A stretch of DNA of 64,000 nt, from assembly GCA_965200235.1 (NCBI GenBank), contig OZ241339.1:434001-498000 (forward strand). The letters run 5' to 3'. Each line of letters starts with the position of its first letter. Position 1 is the first letter of the stretch. Below the pieces are notes generated by a model. The model ran no database searches and had not been told where the DNA came from. It was given only the letters and a program-made list of their open reading frames with translations. This DNA is from Azotimanducus chitobiosivorans (lineage in GTDB: Bacteria > Pseudomonadota > Gammaproteobacteria > Pseudomonadales > Azotimanducaceae). The position numbers and the translations under genes were made by a program. Positions 33,862 through 42,343 of this stretch are shown one piece after another.

Positions 33862-34122
33862 ATAAGTCCCTAAATCTGCCCTGATTCACCGAATGGCTGG
33901 CTGTAGGCTTGCGCCGCTCGTCCATGAGACACTAGAATCCTCTCCCCACGAAGCGTATTCGTGGGTGTTGCGGCCCTTCTCGTGCATGAGTTCAATCGGA
34001 TGCTGTTAGTATCTCAGTGAATCGAGGCACGAGATCATTTCGGAGCACTCAAGCAATATCCATCACAACGAAAATTATGGAGGTATAACTTGGCATTCAG
34101 CGTGAAGAGTCGCTAAGCGCCT
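33862..34122. other. infC leader region
   Basis: No gene. It contains a perfect 8-base stem with a 5-base loop (CCCACGAA/TTCGTGGG, 33945-33965), a further CTAG at 33932-33935, and a strong GGAGG at 34079-34083 that serves a short TTG frame rather than the infC ATG. Confidence 0.6.
34079..34116 (+). promoter_or_regulatory. Ribosome binding site and eight-codon frame ahead of infC
   Basis: GGAGG is followed six bases later by TTG 34090, which reads LAFSVKSR and stops at TAA 34114-34116. The frame is the same as infC, whose ATG follows six bases after the stop. It may be a leader peptide, or the original infC start interrupted by a stop codon. Confidence 0.45.
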
Positions 34123-34737
34123 ATGTCGAAGGCGAAAAATGACCGCGCACTGGTCAACGAGCGCATCGTTGAAGATGTGGAGTCCGGCAATGTGCGCCTG
34201 ATCAGTGAAACAGGAGCGCAGCTCGGCGTCGTGGACGTGCGGGTAGCGTTGTCCGAAGCAAGAAATCGAAATCTTGATCTTGTGCTGGTGGCACCCGAAG
34301 CAGCGCCGCCCGTCTGTAAAATCATGGACTATGGCAAGCGCCTGTTTGACATGAAGAAAGCGCGTGCCATGCAGCGGCGTAACCAGAAGCAGATTCATGT
34401 CAAGGAAATCAAATTCCGCCCCGGCACAGAAGAGGGCGATTACCGCGTCAAGCTGCGCAAGCTCAGAGAGTTCCTGTCGGATGGCGACAAGGCCAAGGTG
34501 TCGCTGCGCTTTCGAGGCCGCGAGCTCGCGCATCAGGAGTTTGGATTAGAGATGCTGAAGCGCGTCGAAAACGACTTGATCGAGCATGCCACGGTGGAAG
34601 CCCCGCCAGCGCTTGAAGGCCGCCAGATGGTGATGGTGCTCGCGCCGCTCATGCGCACCAAGAAAGGCGGCAATGTTCGCAAGCGAACCGAAAGCGATGA
34701 ACAAACGGTCAATGTTTCGGAGGCCGCGCCCGCTTGA
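34123..34737 (+). CDS. infC: Translation initiation factor IF-3
   Basis: 204 residues. Signature blocks are APPVCKIMDYGKRLF, HVKEIKFRPGTEEGDYRVKLRKLREFL and KVSLRFRGRELAHQEFGLEML. IF-3 binds the 30S subunit and checks the start codon and initiator tRNA. The last 28 residues (after MVMVLAP) form an unusual charged tail. The ATG has no clear ribosome binding site of its own. infC normally lies between thrS and rpmI-rplT; here it stands alone between a MITE block and a convergent small gene, so it could be a relocated or second copy. Confidence 0.95.
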   Translation: MSKAKNDRALVNERIVEDVESGNVRLISETGAQLGVVDVRVALSEARNRNLDLVLVAPEAAPPVCKIMDYGKRLFDMKKARAMQRRNQKQIHVKEIKFRPGTEEGDYRVKLRKLREFLSDGDKAKVSLRFRGRELAHQEFGLEMLKRVENDLIEHATVEAPPALEGRQMVMVLAPLMRTKKGGNVRKRTESDEQTVNVSEAAPA

Positions 34738-34759
34738 AGGTATGCCGCTTGAGCACGTG

Positions 34760-34778
34760 CCGGTCGAATGCCGACCGG
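34760..34778. terminator. Possible bidirectional terminator after infC
   Basis: CCGGTCG-AATGC-CGACCGG, a perfect 7-base stem between the convergent infC and small membrane protein genes. The trailing T-run is poor. Confidence 0.4.
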
Positions 34779-34785
34779 TCACACG

Positions 34786-34974
34786 TTATTTCAGATCAAG
34801 CACAAAAAAGACAAACAGGAACGCGAGCGGAAGAATGATGCCCGCATAGGCGGCGAGGTTCAGGATGTCGTTTTGCTCGCTTTCTTCGGAGAGAGAGAAG
34901 CGACTCCCAAGCGCAAACCACAGCGCGCCCGCGATGAGACATGTGATAACAAGTGACATGACTCCGCCAGCCAT
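34786..34974 (-). CDS. Small two-helix membrane protein
   Basis: 62 residues. Two hydrophobic helices (MSLVITCLIAGALWFALG and YAAYAGIILPLAFLFVFFVL-like) are joined by an acidic loop (LSEESEQND). A strong GGAGG sits seven bases before ATG 34974, which supports translation. No family is recognised. It follows the SDR gene by 34 bases in the same direction and may be co-transcribed. Confidence 0.65.
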   Translation of the reverse strand: MAGGVMSLVITCLIAGALWFALGSRFSLSEESEQNDILNLAAYAGIILPLAFLFVFFVLDLK

Positions 34975-35008
34975 GTGTGAACCTCCTGTGTGGCGTCCGA
35001 CCTTGGGC

Positions 35009-35872
35009 CTATAGCTGTAGCCGTCCGCGCGGCTGCGCGCCGGCGAGATCGGTGATCTCCTCGAAATGTTCGGCAATATCCTCAGCCGTCGCGTCGTCTC
35101 CGAGCTCGACATGAAGGTGCTCTACGATGGCGGCAGTACCGTAGTTGCCGCCTTGTGCCTGCAAAATGATGCCGTTGGGCGCTTCCTCGCTGCACAGATA
35201 CATGACCGCGGGGGTCACCAGTTCGGGACCCACTTTCGCGAGCGCCTCTTCAGGCATCAGGTCCTCAGTCATGCGCGTGGCGGCCACCGGGGAAATCGTG
35301 TTGGTGTGGACATTGTACTTGGCACCTTCGATCTTGAGCGAATTCATGAGCCCGACCTGGCCGAGCTTGGCGGCACCGTAGTTGACCTGTCCGAAGTTGC
35401 CGTACAGGCCGGTCGGCGAAGTGGTCATGACGATGCGCCCGTAGGCTTGCTCGCGCATGATTGACCATACGGCGTGGGTGCACATGGCCGCGCCGAGAAG
35501 ATGCACATCGACAACCGCCCGAAAGTCGTCCATGGTCATCTTGTGAAAGCTCTTGTCACGCAGAATGCCCGCGTTATTGATCAGGATATCAATGCGTCCG
35601 AAGGCATCCATGCACGCCGACACGAGACCGGCAACGCCCGTCTCGTCGCTGACCGACGCGCCATTGGCGATGGCTTCGCCGCCCGCGGATTTGATCTCTT
35701 CAACGACTTGCAAGGCTGCTTCAGAGCTGCCGCCGGTGCCGTCCACCGAGCCGCCAAGGTCGTTCACGACCAGCTTTGCGCCGCGCCTGGCAAGTTCGAG
35801 GGCATGGCATTTGCCAAGACCGCCACCCGCACCGGTGACGATGGCAACCCTGCCTGTGAAGTCGATGCTCAT
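35009..35872 (-). CDS. Short-chain dehydrogenase, MFE-2/hydroxyacyl-CoA type
   Basis: 287 residues. NAD motif TGAGGGLGKCHALELARRGA, NNAG, catalytic Ser and Tyr-Lys in MTTSPTGLYGNFGQVNYGAAKLG. The insertion VVNDLGGSVDGTGGSSEAA is typical of the dehydrogenase half of peroxisomal multifunctional enzyme 2 and its bacterial relatives, which oxidise 3-hydroxyacyl-CoA. The C-terminal tail (ELGDDATAEDIAEHFEEITDL) is also shared by that group. It likely acts in fatty-acid or sterol side-chain oxidation, but no partner genes are adjacent. Confidence 0.88.
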   Translation of the reverse strand: MSIDFTGRVAIVTGAGGGLGKCHALELARRGAKLVVNDLGGSVDGTGGSSEAALQVVEEIKSAGGEAIANGASVSDETGVAGLVSACMDAFGRIDILINNAGILRDKSFHKMTMDDFRAVVDVHLLGAAMCTHAVWSIMREQAYGRIVMTTSPTGLYGNFGQVNYGAAKLGQVGLMNSLKIEGAKYNVHTNTISPVAATRMTEDLMPEEALAKVGPELVTPAVMYLCSEEAPNGIILQAQGGNYGTAAIVEHLHVELGDDATAEDIAEHFEEITDLAGAQPRGRLQL

Positions 35873-36049
35873 AGATATGTACTCTCGTCATGTGCGAAGG
35901 CGCGAATTGTACCCCGTCGCAGAAGGCGTGCGTGTTGCGCAAGCTGGCGCGCGGCTTCTGTGACAAGGTGGTTCGCTAGAGGGGTGGAAAATCCGCCGCT
36001 TCATCAGTATGATGCGTCCCTCCCGCTTGGGAGGGCAATTGGACAGCAT

Positions 36050-36126
36050 CGGGGTATGGCGCAGTCTGGTAGCGCGCCTGCTTTGGGAGCAGGAAGTCGG
36101 GAGTTCGAATCTCTCTACCCCGACCA
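36050..36126 (+). tRNA. tRNA-Pro (TGG)
   Basis: A complete 77-base cloverleaf. The acceptor CGGGGTA pairs with TACCCCG, followed by A and an encoded CCA. The anticodon stem CCTGC/GCAGG closes the loop TTTGGGA, anticodon TGG. The T arm has GTTCGAAT. Confidence 0.97.
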
Positions 36127-36134
36127 GTCGAGAT

Positions 36135-36211
36135 GCGCCTGTAGCTCAACTGGACAGAGCATCGGCCTTCTAAGCCGAGGGTTGAAGGTTCGAGTCCTTC
36201 CAGGCGTGCCA
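36135..36211 (+). tRNA. tRNA-Arg (TCT)
   Basis: 77 bases. The acceptor GCGCCTG pairs with CAGGCGT (one G-T pair), then G and an encoded CCA. The anticodon stem TCGGC/GCCGA closes the loop CTTCTAA, anticodon TCT. Eight bases after tRNA-Pro. Confidence 0.97.
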
Positions 36212-36213
36212 GT

Positions 36214-36290
36214 GGTGGGCGTAGCTCAGCAGGTAGAGCTCCGGATTGTGGATCCGGCGGTCGTGGGTTCAAGCCCCATCGTCCACCCCA
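36214..36290 (+). tRNA. tRNA-His (GTG)
   Basis: Acceptor GTGGGCG pairs with CGTCCAC. The extra G at 36214 opposite the discriminator C is the histidine identity mark (G-1), followed by an encoded CCA. The anticodon loop TTGTGGA gives GTG. It begins two bases after tRNA-Arg and is the last of the cluster before tig. Confidence 0.97.
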
Positions 36291-36362
36291 AACTATTCTA
36301 GGGAAACTCTGAACAGCACTAGCAACAGCTCGCAAGATGAAACAGGGCATCGAAAGAACTCC

Positions 36363-37748
36363 ATGAAAGTAAGCGTTGAGACCAAGGGCGAGCTTGAGCG
36401 ACGTATTAGCGTGACGGTGCCCGCCGAAGACGTGAGCACCCGCTACAAGGAACAACTGTCGCATGTCGCCAAGGATGCGTATCTCAAAGGCTTCCGCCCA
36501 GGCAAAGTGCCGGCGAGTGAGCTTGAACGGCGCTACGGCGAGCAGCTGCGGCGACAGATTGCGCTCGATGTCGCCCGTGAGAACTGGCCAAAAGCGGCTG
36601 AGCAAGAATCCCTCAAACCCGCAACCGCGCCGCGGTTTGAGTTTTCGGATTGGCATGATGGCCGGGACTTGCACTTCCACGCCACCTTCGAATGCATGCC
36701 TGAGTTTGATCTTATTGATTTCTCCGAGGTTGAGCTTGTTCGACCTGAGGCGGAGGTCACCGAAGACGACATCAACGACGTATTGGAAGAGATGCGCCAA
36801 GAGCAGACATCTTGGCACCCAAGTGAGGGGCGCACCTCTGAACTTGGCGACCATCTGATCGTTGATTTTGAATTGATCGATCAGACGACCGATGAGTGTA
36901 TCAATCGTCAGGAAGGCATCGAGCGGCCGGTCGCCGACGACTCCGACGATCCGCGCGCGGTTCCGCCGACAACAGGGCTTATTGGCGTGAAGGCGGGTGA
37001 GACGCACGATTTTGAGTGGCAGGTGCCTGAAGACTATTTCGGCGAGGAAATCGCAGGACGCCAGTTGCTGGTGCGCTATGAGGTCTGTGAAGTGCTCGAA
37101 CCAAACGTGCCTGAAGCAGATGCCTCCGAATTTCTTGAGAAGATCGGCATGGACAATCTCGAAGCGCTCCGCGATGCGATCTCAGGCTCTTTGCAGCGAA
37201 ACCGGGACTTGCATGTCGAGCGGCTGATGCGCGACCAAGCGCTGCGTCGTTTGAACGAGGCGCGCGATTTCTCGCTGCCCGAAGGCATGGTGATCGATCA
37301 AATACAGCGCCTGCGCGAAGAGCGCGAGCGCTATGTCAAGCGCATTGAGGCAGGGTATCGCGCCGAAGGACAAGCGCCACAGCTCGATTTTCAAGACCTT
37401 GTGCAGGACCCGAAAGACCGAGAGAGGGCGTGTGACTACGTGAAATCAGCACTGCTGCTGCGCAAGGTCATCGACACTCACGATATTCGCGTCGAAGACG
37501 ATGCGCTTGAAGAGGCGATTCGCGCGCGCTGCCAATATGAGCCGGATCCGCGGGCTCGTTATATGGAGATCGTCGAGAACGAGGACGCCGTGGCGGGTAT
37601 TGAGTACGAGCTGCTTCAGCTTGAGGCCATGCAGTATGTGGTCGATCATGCGTCCGTTTCGACACGTGAACTGCCGCTCAAGGATTTGATGAAGCTCGCA
37701 TCAGATGACCTTGTACTCGACAACACGAGTTCAAACGAAGAGGACTAA
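36363..37748 (+). CDS. tig: Trigger factor (ribosome-associated chaperone)
   Basis: 461 residues from ATG 36363 (MKVSVETKGELERRISVTVP). The ribosome-binding loop appears as GFRPGKVPASELERRYG. The FKBP-like domain (LGDHLIVDFE...VKAGETHDFEWQVPEDYFGEEIAG) and the long helical C-terminal arms follow. Trigger factor sits at the ribosome exit and shields nascent chains. An upstream extension of the frame overlaps tRNA-His and is not used. It leads the tig-clpP-clpX run with four bases to clpP. Confidence 0.96.
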   Translation: MKVSVETKGELERRISVTVPAEDVSTRYKEQLSHVAKDAYLKGFRPGKVPASELERRYGEQLRRQIALDVARENWPKAAEQESLKPATAPRFEFSDWHDGRDLHFHATFECMPEFDLIDFSEVELVRPEAEVTEDDINDVLEEMRQEQTSWHPSEGRTSELGDHLIVDFELIDQTTDECINRQEGIERPVADDSDDPRAVPPTTGLIGVKAGETHDFEWQVPEDYFGEEIAGRQLLVRYEVCEVLEPNVPEADASEFLEKIGMDNLEALRDAISGSLQRNRDLHVERLMRDQALRRLNEARDFSLPEGMVIDQIQRLREERERYVKRIEAGYRAEGQAPQLDFQDLVQDPKDRERACDYVKSALLLRKVIDTHDIRVEDDALEEAIRARCQYEPDPRARYMEIVENEDAVAGIEYELLQLEAMQYVVDHASVSTRELPLKDLMKLASDDLVLDNTSSNEED

Positions 37749-37752
37749 ACAT

Positions 37753-38391
37753 ATGTACTACAGTGACGAACCTAGCACTCATCAGCGCGCACTCGGCCTT
37801 GTGCCGATGGTGCTTGAGCAGTCCACGACTGGCGAGCGCGCCTTCGATATATATTCACGCCTGCTGCGCGATCGCATTGTGTTCGTCGTCGGTCCGGTCG
37901 ATGACCAAGTGGCGAATCTCGTTGTGGCGCAGCTTCTTTACCTCGAATCCGAAAATGCGGACAAGGACATCCACATGTATATCAATTCGCCTGGCGGCGC
38001 CGTCAACGCCGGGCTCTGCATTCACGACACCATGTGCTTCCTGCATTGTGACGTGAACACCATGTGCATCGGCCAAGCGGCAAGCATGGGCGCATTCCTG
38101 CTCGCCTCCGGCGCGCCCGGCAAGCGACTTTCGCTACCAAGCGCACGCATGATGCTGCATCAGCCGTCTGGACGGATGCGTGGTGTGGCCTCCGACATCG
38201 AAATCCATGCGCGCGAAATCGGGGTGCTGAGAGATCGCCTGAACCATCTGCTCGCCGAGCACACCGGGCAGCCCGTGGAGCGCATCAAAAAAGACGCAGA
38301 TCGCGATTATTGGATGAGTGCGGATGAGGCGGTTGACTACGGGCTCGTGGACAAGGTGCAGCACCCGCGAACACCCAATGATGACAAATGA
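37753..38391 (+). CDS. clpP: ATP-dependent Clp protease proteolytic subunit
   Basis: 212 residues. The nucleophile is Ser in GQAASMGAFLL, the catalytic His is in RMMLHQPSG, and the acidic residue lies in DADRDYWMSADEA. The substrate-strand motif YINSPGGAVNAG is intact. Fourteen subunits form the degradation chamber fed by ClpX. ATG 37753 follows the tig stop closely; the same frame is open upstream inside tig but that is not used. DIEIHAREI and YGLVDKV match the family closely. Confidence 0.97.
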   Translation: MYYSDEPSTHQRALGLVPMVLEQSTTGERAFDIYSRLLRDRIVFVVGPVDDQVANLVVAQLLYLESENADKDIHMYINSPGGAVNAGLCIHDTMCFLHCDVNTMCIGQAASMGAFLLASGAPGKRLSLPSARMMLHQPSGRMRGVASDIEIHAREIGVLRDRLNHLLAEHTGQPVERIKKDADRDYWMSADEAVDYGLVDKVQHPRTPNDDK

Positions 38392-38500
38392 GCTAGACTA
38401 GCGGCGTAGTCAGGAGATGCTCGGCAACCCGGGATACGCAGGCTACAGGTAATAGGCGATCAGGCAAACCACGCGAAACAGGTATACCAAGGACGCATCG

Positions 38501-39811
38501 ATGCCAAACAAGAGACGCGGAGACGACTCCTCGACGAAACTGCTCTACTGTTCATTCTGTGGCAAGAACCAGCAGGAAGTTCGCAAGCTGATAGCCGGGC
38601 CCTCGGTGTTCATTTGCAACGAATGCGTCGATCTGTGCAACGACATTATCCGAGAGCAGATGACCGAGACCGGGGAAGACGAGGAAGATTCAGGGCTCCC
38701 AAAGCCGCACGAAATCAAGGCGATACTTGATGAGTACGTGATCGGTCAGGAGCATGCAAAGAAAGTGCTGTCGGTGGCGGTCTACAACCATTACAAGCGC
38801 CTGCACCAGCCCGAAATAATGAGCGATGCCGGCGCCGACGGGGAGGAGAGCGTGGAGATTGGGAAGTCCAACATCTTGCTCATGGGACCCACCGGCAGCG
38901 GTAAAACGCTACTTGCGGAAACGTTGGCGCGGCTGCTGAATGTGCCGTTCACGATCGCCGACGCCACCACCCTCACTGAAGCCGGCTACGTCGGTGAAGA
39001 TGTCGAAAACATCATCCAAAAGCTGTTGCAAAAATGTGATTATGATGTCGAGCAGGCGCAGATTGGCATCGTCTATATCGACGAGATCGACAAGATTTCG
39101 CGCAAAGCCGACAATCCGTCCATCACACGCGATGTTTCCGGCGAAGGTGTTCAGCAAGCCCTTCTCAAGTTGGTCGAAGGCACCATGGCGTCGGTGCCGC
39201 CCCAGGGTGGCCGCAAGCACCCGCAGCAGGAGTTCCTGCAGGTCAGTACCCACAACATCCTGTTTGTCTGCGGTGGGGCTTTTTCCGGCCTCGAGCGCGT
39301 GATACGCGCTCGCACTGAGCGCAGCTCTATTGGTTTCGGTGGCGTCGTGTATGGGGAGAAAGACACCAAGGGTATTGGCGAAACGCTGCGTCAAGTCGAG
39401 CCAGAGGACCTTATTCGCTTTGGTCTCATCCCTGAATTCGTCGGCAGGCTGCCCGTGGTCGCGACGCTCGACGAGCTCGACGAGGATGCCCTTGTGCAAA
39501 TCCTCAAGGAACCGCGCAATTCTCTTGTCAGGCAGTATCGGTGCCTGTTTGAGATGGAAGGCGTTGAAGTTGATTTTCGCGAGGATGCGCTGCGCTCCGT
39601 CGCGAAAAAAGCGATGCAGCGCAAGACTGGTGCGCGTGGTTTGCGCTCAATTCTAGAATCGGTGCTGCTCGAAACGCAGTATTCGCTGCCCTCAATGGAA
39701 GGCGTGAGCAAGGTTGTGGTGGACGAAAACGCAGTCAACGGCGATGGCGAGCCAATCTTAATGTACGAGAATGACCGACCGCAGAAGCAGCGCGCGCTGC
39801 CGAGCGCATGA
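38501..39811 (+). CDS. clpX: Clp protease ATPase subunit ClpX
   Basis: 436 residues. The N-terminal zinc-binding domain has CSFCGK...CNEC. Walker A is GPTGSGKT, the pore loop GYVGED, Walker B IVYIDEIDK, the RKH loop GGRKHPQQEF, and the ClpP-docking loop SSIGFG. ClpX unfolds tagged proteins and threads them into ClpP. It lies 109 bases downstream of clpP. The next gene would commonly be lon, but here hup follows. Confidence 0.97.
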   Translation: MPNKRRGDDSSTKLLYCSFCGKNQQEVRKLIAGPSVFICNECVDLCNDIIREQMTETGEDEEDSGLPKPHEIKAILDEYVIGQEHAKKVLSVAVYNHYKRLHQPEIMSDAGADGEESVEIGKSNILLMGPTGSGKTLLAETLARLLNVPFTIADATTLTEAGYVGEDVENIIQKLLQKCDYDVEQAQIGIVYIDEIDKISRKADNPSITRDVSGEGVQQALLKLVEGTMASVPPQGGRKHPQQEFLQVSTHNILFVCGGAFSGLERVIRARTERSSIGFGGVVYGEKDTKGIGETLRQVEPEDLIRFGLIPEFVGRLPVVATLDELDEDALVQILKEPRNSLVRQYRCLFEMEGVEVDFREDALRSVAKKAMQRKTGARGLRSILESVLLETQYSLPSMEGVSKVVVDENAVNGDGEPILMYENDRPQKQRALPSA

Positions 39812-39833
39812 GTGCAAAACACAGCAGCGTACA

Positions 39834-39862
39834 TTGACCGAATGAGAGATAAGTGCTATAAC
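39834..39862 (+). promoter_or_regulatory. Sigma-70 promoter for hup
   Basis: TTGACC (39834-39839) and TATAAC (39857-39862) with a 17-base spacer, about 100 bases before the hup start. It is the clearest promoter in the window. Confidence 0.75.
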
Positions 39863-39965
39863 TCTGTTTCAAGCGTGGGAGGCGTCATCTATAGACTTCG
39901 CGCACGCTTCGAACAGAGTTGGAGCCAAGTTCGACTATGAGACTTAACCTGAGGAGGACCGTCCC

Positions 39966-40241
39966 TTGAACAAAACTGAACTAATTTCTGAGATCGCCAC
40001 ACGGGCGGAACTCTCGAAAGCCGATGCTGGCCGTGCGTTCGACGCTACGGTTGATGCGATTGGCGAAGCGCTAAAGAACGCTGACACCGTATCGATTATC
40101 GGATTCGGCACGTTTTCGGTGAAGCATCGTGGCGAGCGAACCGGCCGCAATCCGAGAACAGGCGAGACGATCCGTATTCCTGCGTCAAGTACACCGGCAT
40201 TCAAAGCGGGCAAGGCGCTGAAAGACGCGGTCTCATCGTAG
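39966..40241 (+). CDS. hupB: HU DNA-binding protein (beta type)
   Basis: 91 residues starting at TTG, with AGGAGG ten bases upstream. MNKTELISEIA, FDATVDAIGEAL and IIGFGTFSVKHRGERTGRNPRTGETIRIPAS are the HU arms and core, ending PAFKAGKALKDAV. HU dimers bend and compact DNA. It has its own promoter between clpX and the gene, as is usual for this abundant protein. Confidence 0.96.
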   Translation: MNKTELISEIATRAELSKADAGRAFDATVDAIGEALKNADTVSIIGFGTFSVKHRGERTGRNPRTGETIRIPASSTPAFKAGKALKDAVSS

Positions 40242-40284
40242 GCGCCCTCTGACACGTCGGAGGCCAGTGAAGAGGCGATGCTCT

Positions 40285-40306
40285 CGGGCGCATTCATGTG
40301 CGCCCG
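40285..40306 (+). terminator. Hairpin between hup and ppiD
   Basis: CGGGCGCA-TTCATG-TGCGCCCG, a perfect 8-base G+C-rich stem 44 bases after the hup stop. There is no T-run, so it could attenuate rather than end transcription into ppiD. Confidence 0.4.
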
Positions 40307-40380
40307 GTGGTCTATTGCCCGAAAACCCGATTGACCGCCCCAGAATGTGCCCGCGGGCCGTAAGGGTAGAAGGGTAGTCT

Positions 40381-42315
40381 ATGCTGCAGACTATGCGCGC
40401 CAAAGCACAGGGCGTGGGTGCAAAAATCATCGTCTGGTCGATCATCATCGCGCTCTCGGCCTTCGGATTCGGTTTCGGCACCACAGCGTTGTTTCAGTCG
40501 GGTGATCGATTCGCTGCTGAGGTCAACGGTGAAGATATTTCATTGGCCGAGCTAGAGCGCGAGTTGCAGGTGCGAAGATCGCAGATGCGAGATCAGTTCG
40601 GCGGTGACTATGTGAACCAACTCGATGATTCGATTTTGCTGCAATCGACCCTCGCGCAGCTTATTCGCAGGGAAATCATCGCCCAAGGGGTGCTTGATTT
40701 TGGTCTCGCGGCAGCCGAATCCAAAATCGACGAGATGATTGTGGCCGATCCGAGCTTCGCCCTTGGCGATGCGTTTTCGGCGGATGTCTTTCGATCGCGG
40801 CTGACATCTGCTGGTTTCACGCCCGAATCCTATCGCGATGCGGTCAGTGAGGACTTGAGTGTGAGCCTGTTTCAGCAGGCGCTACTCGACAGCGCCTTTC
40901 TTACGCCACGAGACAGCCGCAGTCTTGCTGACCTCGCGCTGCAGCGCCGCGACCTTGCATGGCTCGAATTCGAGCCTTCCGCGTATTTTGATGCCATCGA
41001 AATCACCGAAGACGAGCTTGCCACCGCGTATTCGCTGCGGCAAGCCGAATTCATGACAGAGCCGTTGATCGACGCCGAAATCATTGGTTTTCAACTTGAG
41101 TATCTTGCTGGCGACGACGAGTTTGCGCCGGATGAGGCGTTGCTGCAAGCGGCCTATGAAGCGGAACTTGCGGACTACCAGAGTACTGAGCAGCGCGATG
41201 CCTCGCATATCTTGCTGGAGGTCAGTGAGGCGCGCAGCGAAGCGGATGCGATCACCGAGATACTGGAACTCAAAGCGCGTGTGGATGCTGGCGAGTCCTT
41301 TGCGGAGCTTGCGCGCGTTTTCTCGGATGACCCAGGTTCAGCGAGCCTTGGCGGCTCACTCGGCCCGGCGGCGCGCGGCGTGTATGTCGATGCCTTTGAC
41401 ACTGCGCTTTGGGCGCTCGACATCGGCGACTACTCGGAGCCGGTTGTGACGGAGTTCGGCGTGCATTTGATTCGCCTCGACGATGCGAGTGAAACCTCAC
41501 CACCCACCTTTGAAGAGCGTCGCGCCGCGCTTGAAAGCGAACTTCGCCGTGCCGCCGCGAGTGATCGCTTCGCCGAAATCAAGCTGGAAGCCGATGACCT
41601 CGCATTTGATGCGCAGACGAGCTTGGCGCCGCTCGCCGAAGCGTTCGATGCCGATATCGAGTCTGTAACCGGCATCAGCCGCAGCCAAGGAGACGGCGCG
41701 TTTGGCGACGAGACGATTCGGGAAGCGCTGTTTTCGCCGGATGTGATGGACTCAGGGTTCAACAGCCCGGTCATCGAGGTCGGAGAAGACGCTGCTTATG
41801 TGGTGCGTGCCAGCGCCGTGTATCCTGCGACTGAAATCCCATTTGACGATGTTCGCGATGATATTCGTGCGGATATCGAGTTTGACCGCGGTTCGCAGAT
41901 GGCGGCGGAAGTCGCCGAAAATGCGCTTGCACGTATGCTTGAGGGAGCAAGCGCGGCAGAGATTGCTGCGGATGCTTCTGGAGATGCGAGTGACGGCGCC
42001 GGATGGCAGCGCCGCGATGGGCTGCGCCGCGATGATCAGGACATTTCGCAAGCGCTTGCCAGCGCCGCATTCGAATTGCCTCGGCCAGCACCGGGCGAGC
42101 GTGCGATGGGCGTGATTGCGCTTGGCAATGGTGGCTCGGCGTTGCTCGTGGTCAGTGGCGTGCACGATGGCAATACGGCTGAAGTGCCAGAGAGTGAACT
42201 GACAGGCCTTGAGGATCAAATCAGGAGTCTTGCGAGCCAGCGCGATCTCGCAGCGGTCTATTTCGCTATGGAGCAATCGGCCCGGGTAGAATCTGACTTG
42301 CTCGAAGAGAGCTAA
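40381..42315 (+). CDS. ppiD: Periplasmic folding chaperone PpiD (SurA_N/parvulin type)
   Basis: 644 residues. One N-terminal membrane helix (IIVWSIIIALSAFGFGFGTTALF) anchors it. A SurA-like N-terminal chaperone domain follows (FAAEVNGEDISLAELERELQVRR). The parvulin domain is DASHILLEVSEARSEADA...FAELARVFSDDPGSASLGGSLG. The long C-terminal part is divergent. PpiD works at the SecYEG exit on newly translocated proteins. The position after hup is the standard order. Confidence 0.93.
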   Translation: MLQTMRAKAQGVGAKIIVWSIIIALSAFGFGFGTTALFQSGDRFAAEVNGEDISLAELERELQVRRSQMRDQFGGDYVNQLDDSILLQSTLAQLIRREIIAQGVLDFGLAAAESKIDEMIVADPSFALGDAFSADVFRSRLTSAGFTPESYRDAVSEDLSVSLFQQALLDSAFLTPRDSRSLADLALQRRDLAWLEFEPSAYFDAIEITEDELATAYSLRQAEFMTEPLIDAEIIGFQLEYLAGDDEFAPDEALLQAAYEAELADYQSTEQRDASHILLEVSEARSEADAITEILELKARVDAGESFAELARVFSDDPGSASLGGSLGPAARGVYVDAFDTALWALDIGDYSEPVVTEFGVHLIRLDDASETSPPTFEERRAALESELRRAAASDRFAEIKLEADDLAFDAQTSLAPLAEAFDADIESVTGISRSQGDGAFGDETIREALFSPDVMDSGFNSPVIEVGEDAAYVVRASAVYPATEIPFDDVRDDIRADIEFDRGSQMAAEVAENALARMLEGASAAEIAADASGDASDGAGWQRRDGLRRDDQDISQALASAAFELPRPAPGERAMGVIALGNGGSALLVVSGVHDGNTAEVPESELTGLEDQIRSLASQRDLAAVYFAMEQSARVESDLLEES

Positions 42316-42343
42316 ACCTTGACATCTCTTCGTATCTGCGCCC

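Noticed and set aside
35976..37007. A 343-codon minus-strand frame across the tRNA cluster and tig
   Set aside because: It runs through three tRNA genes and the conserved N-terminus of trigger factor.
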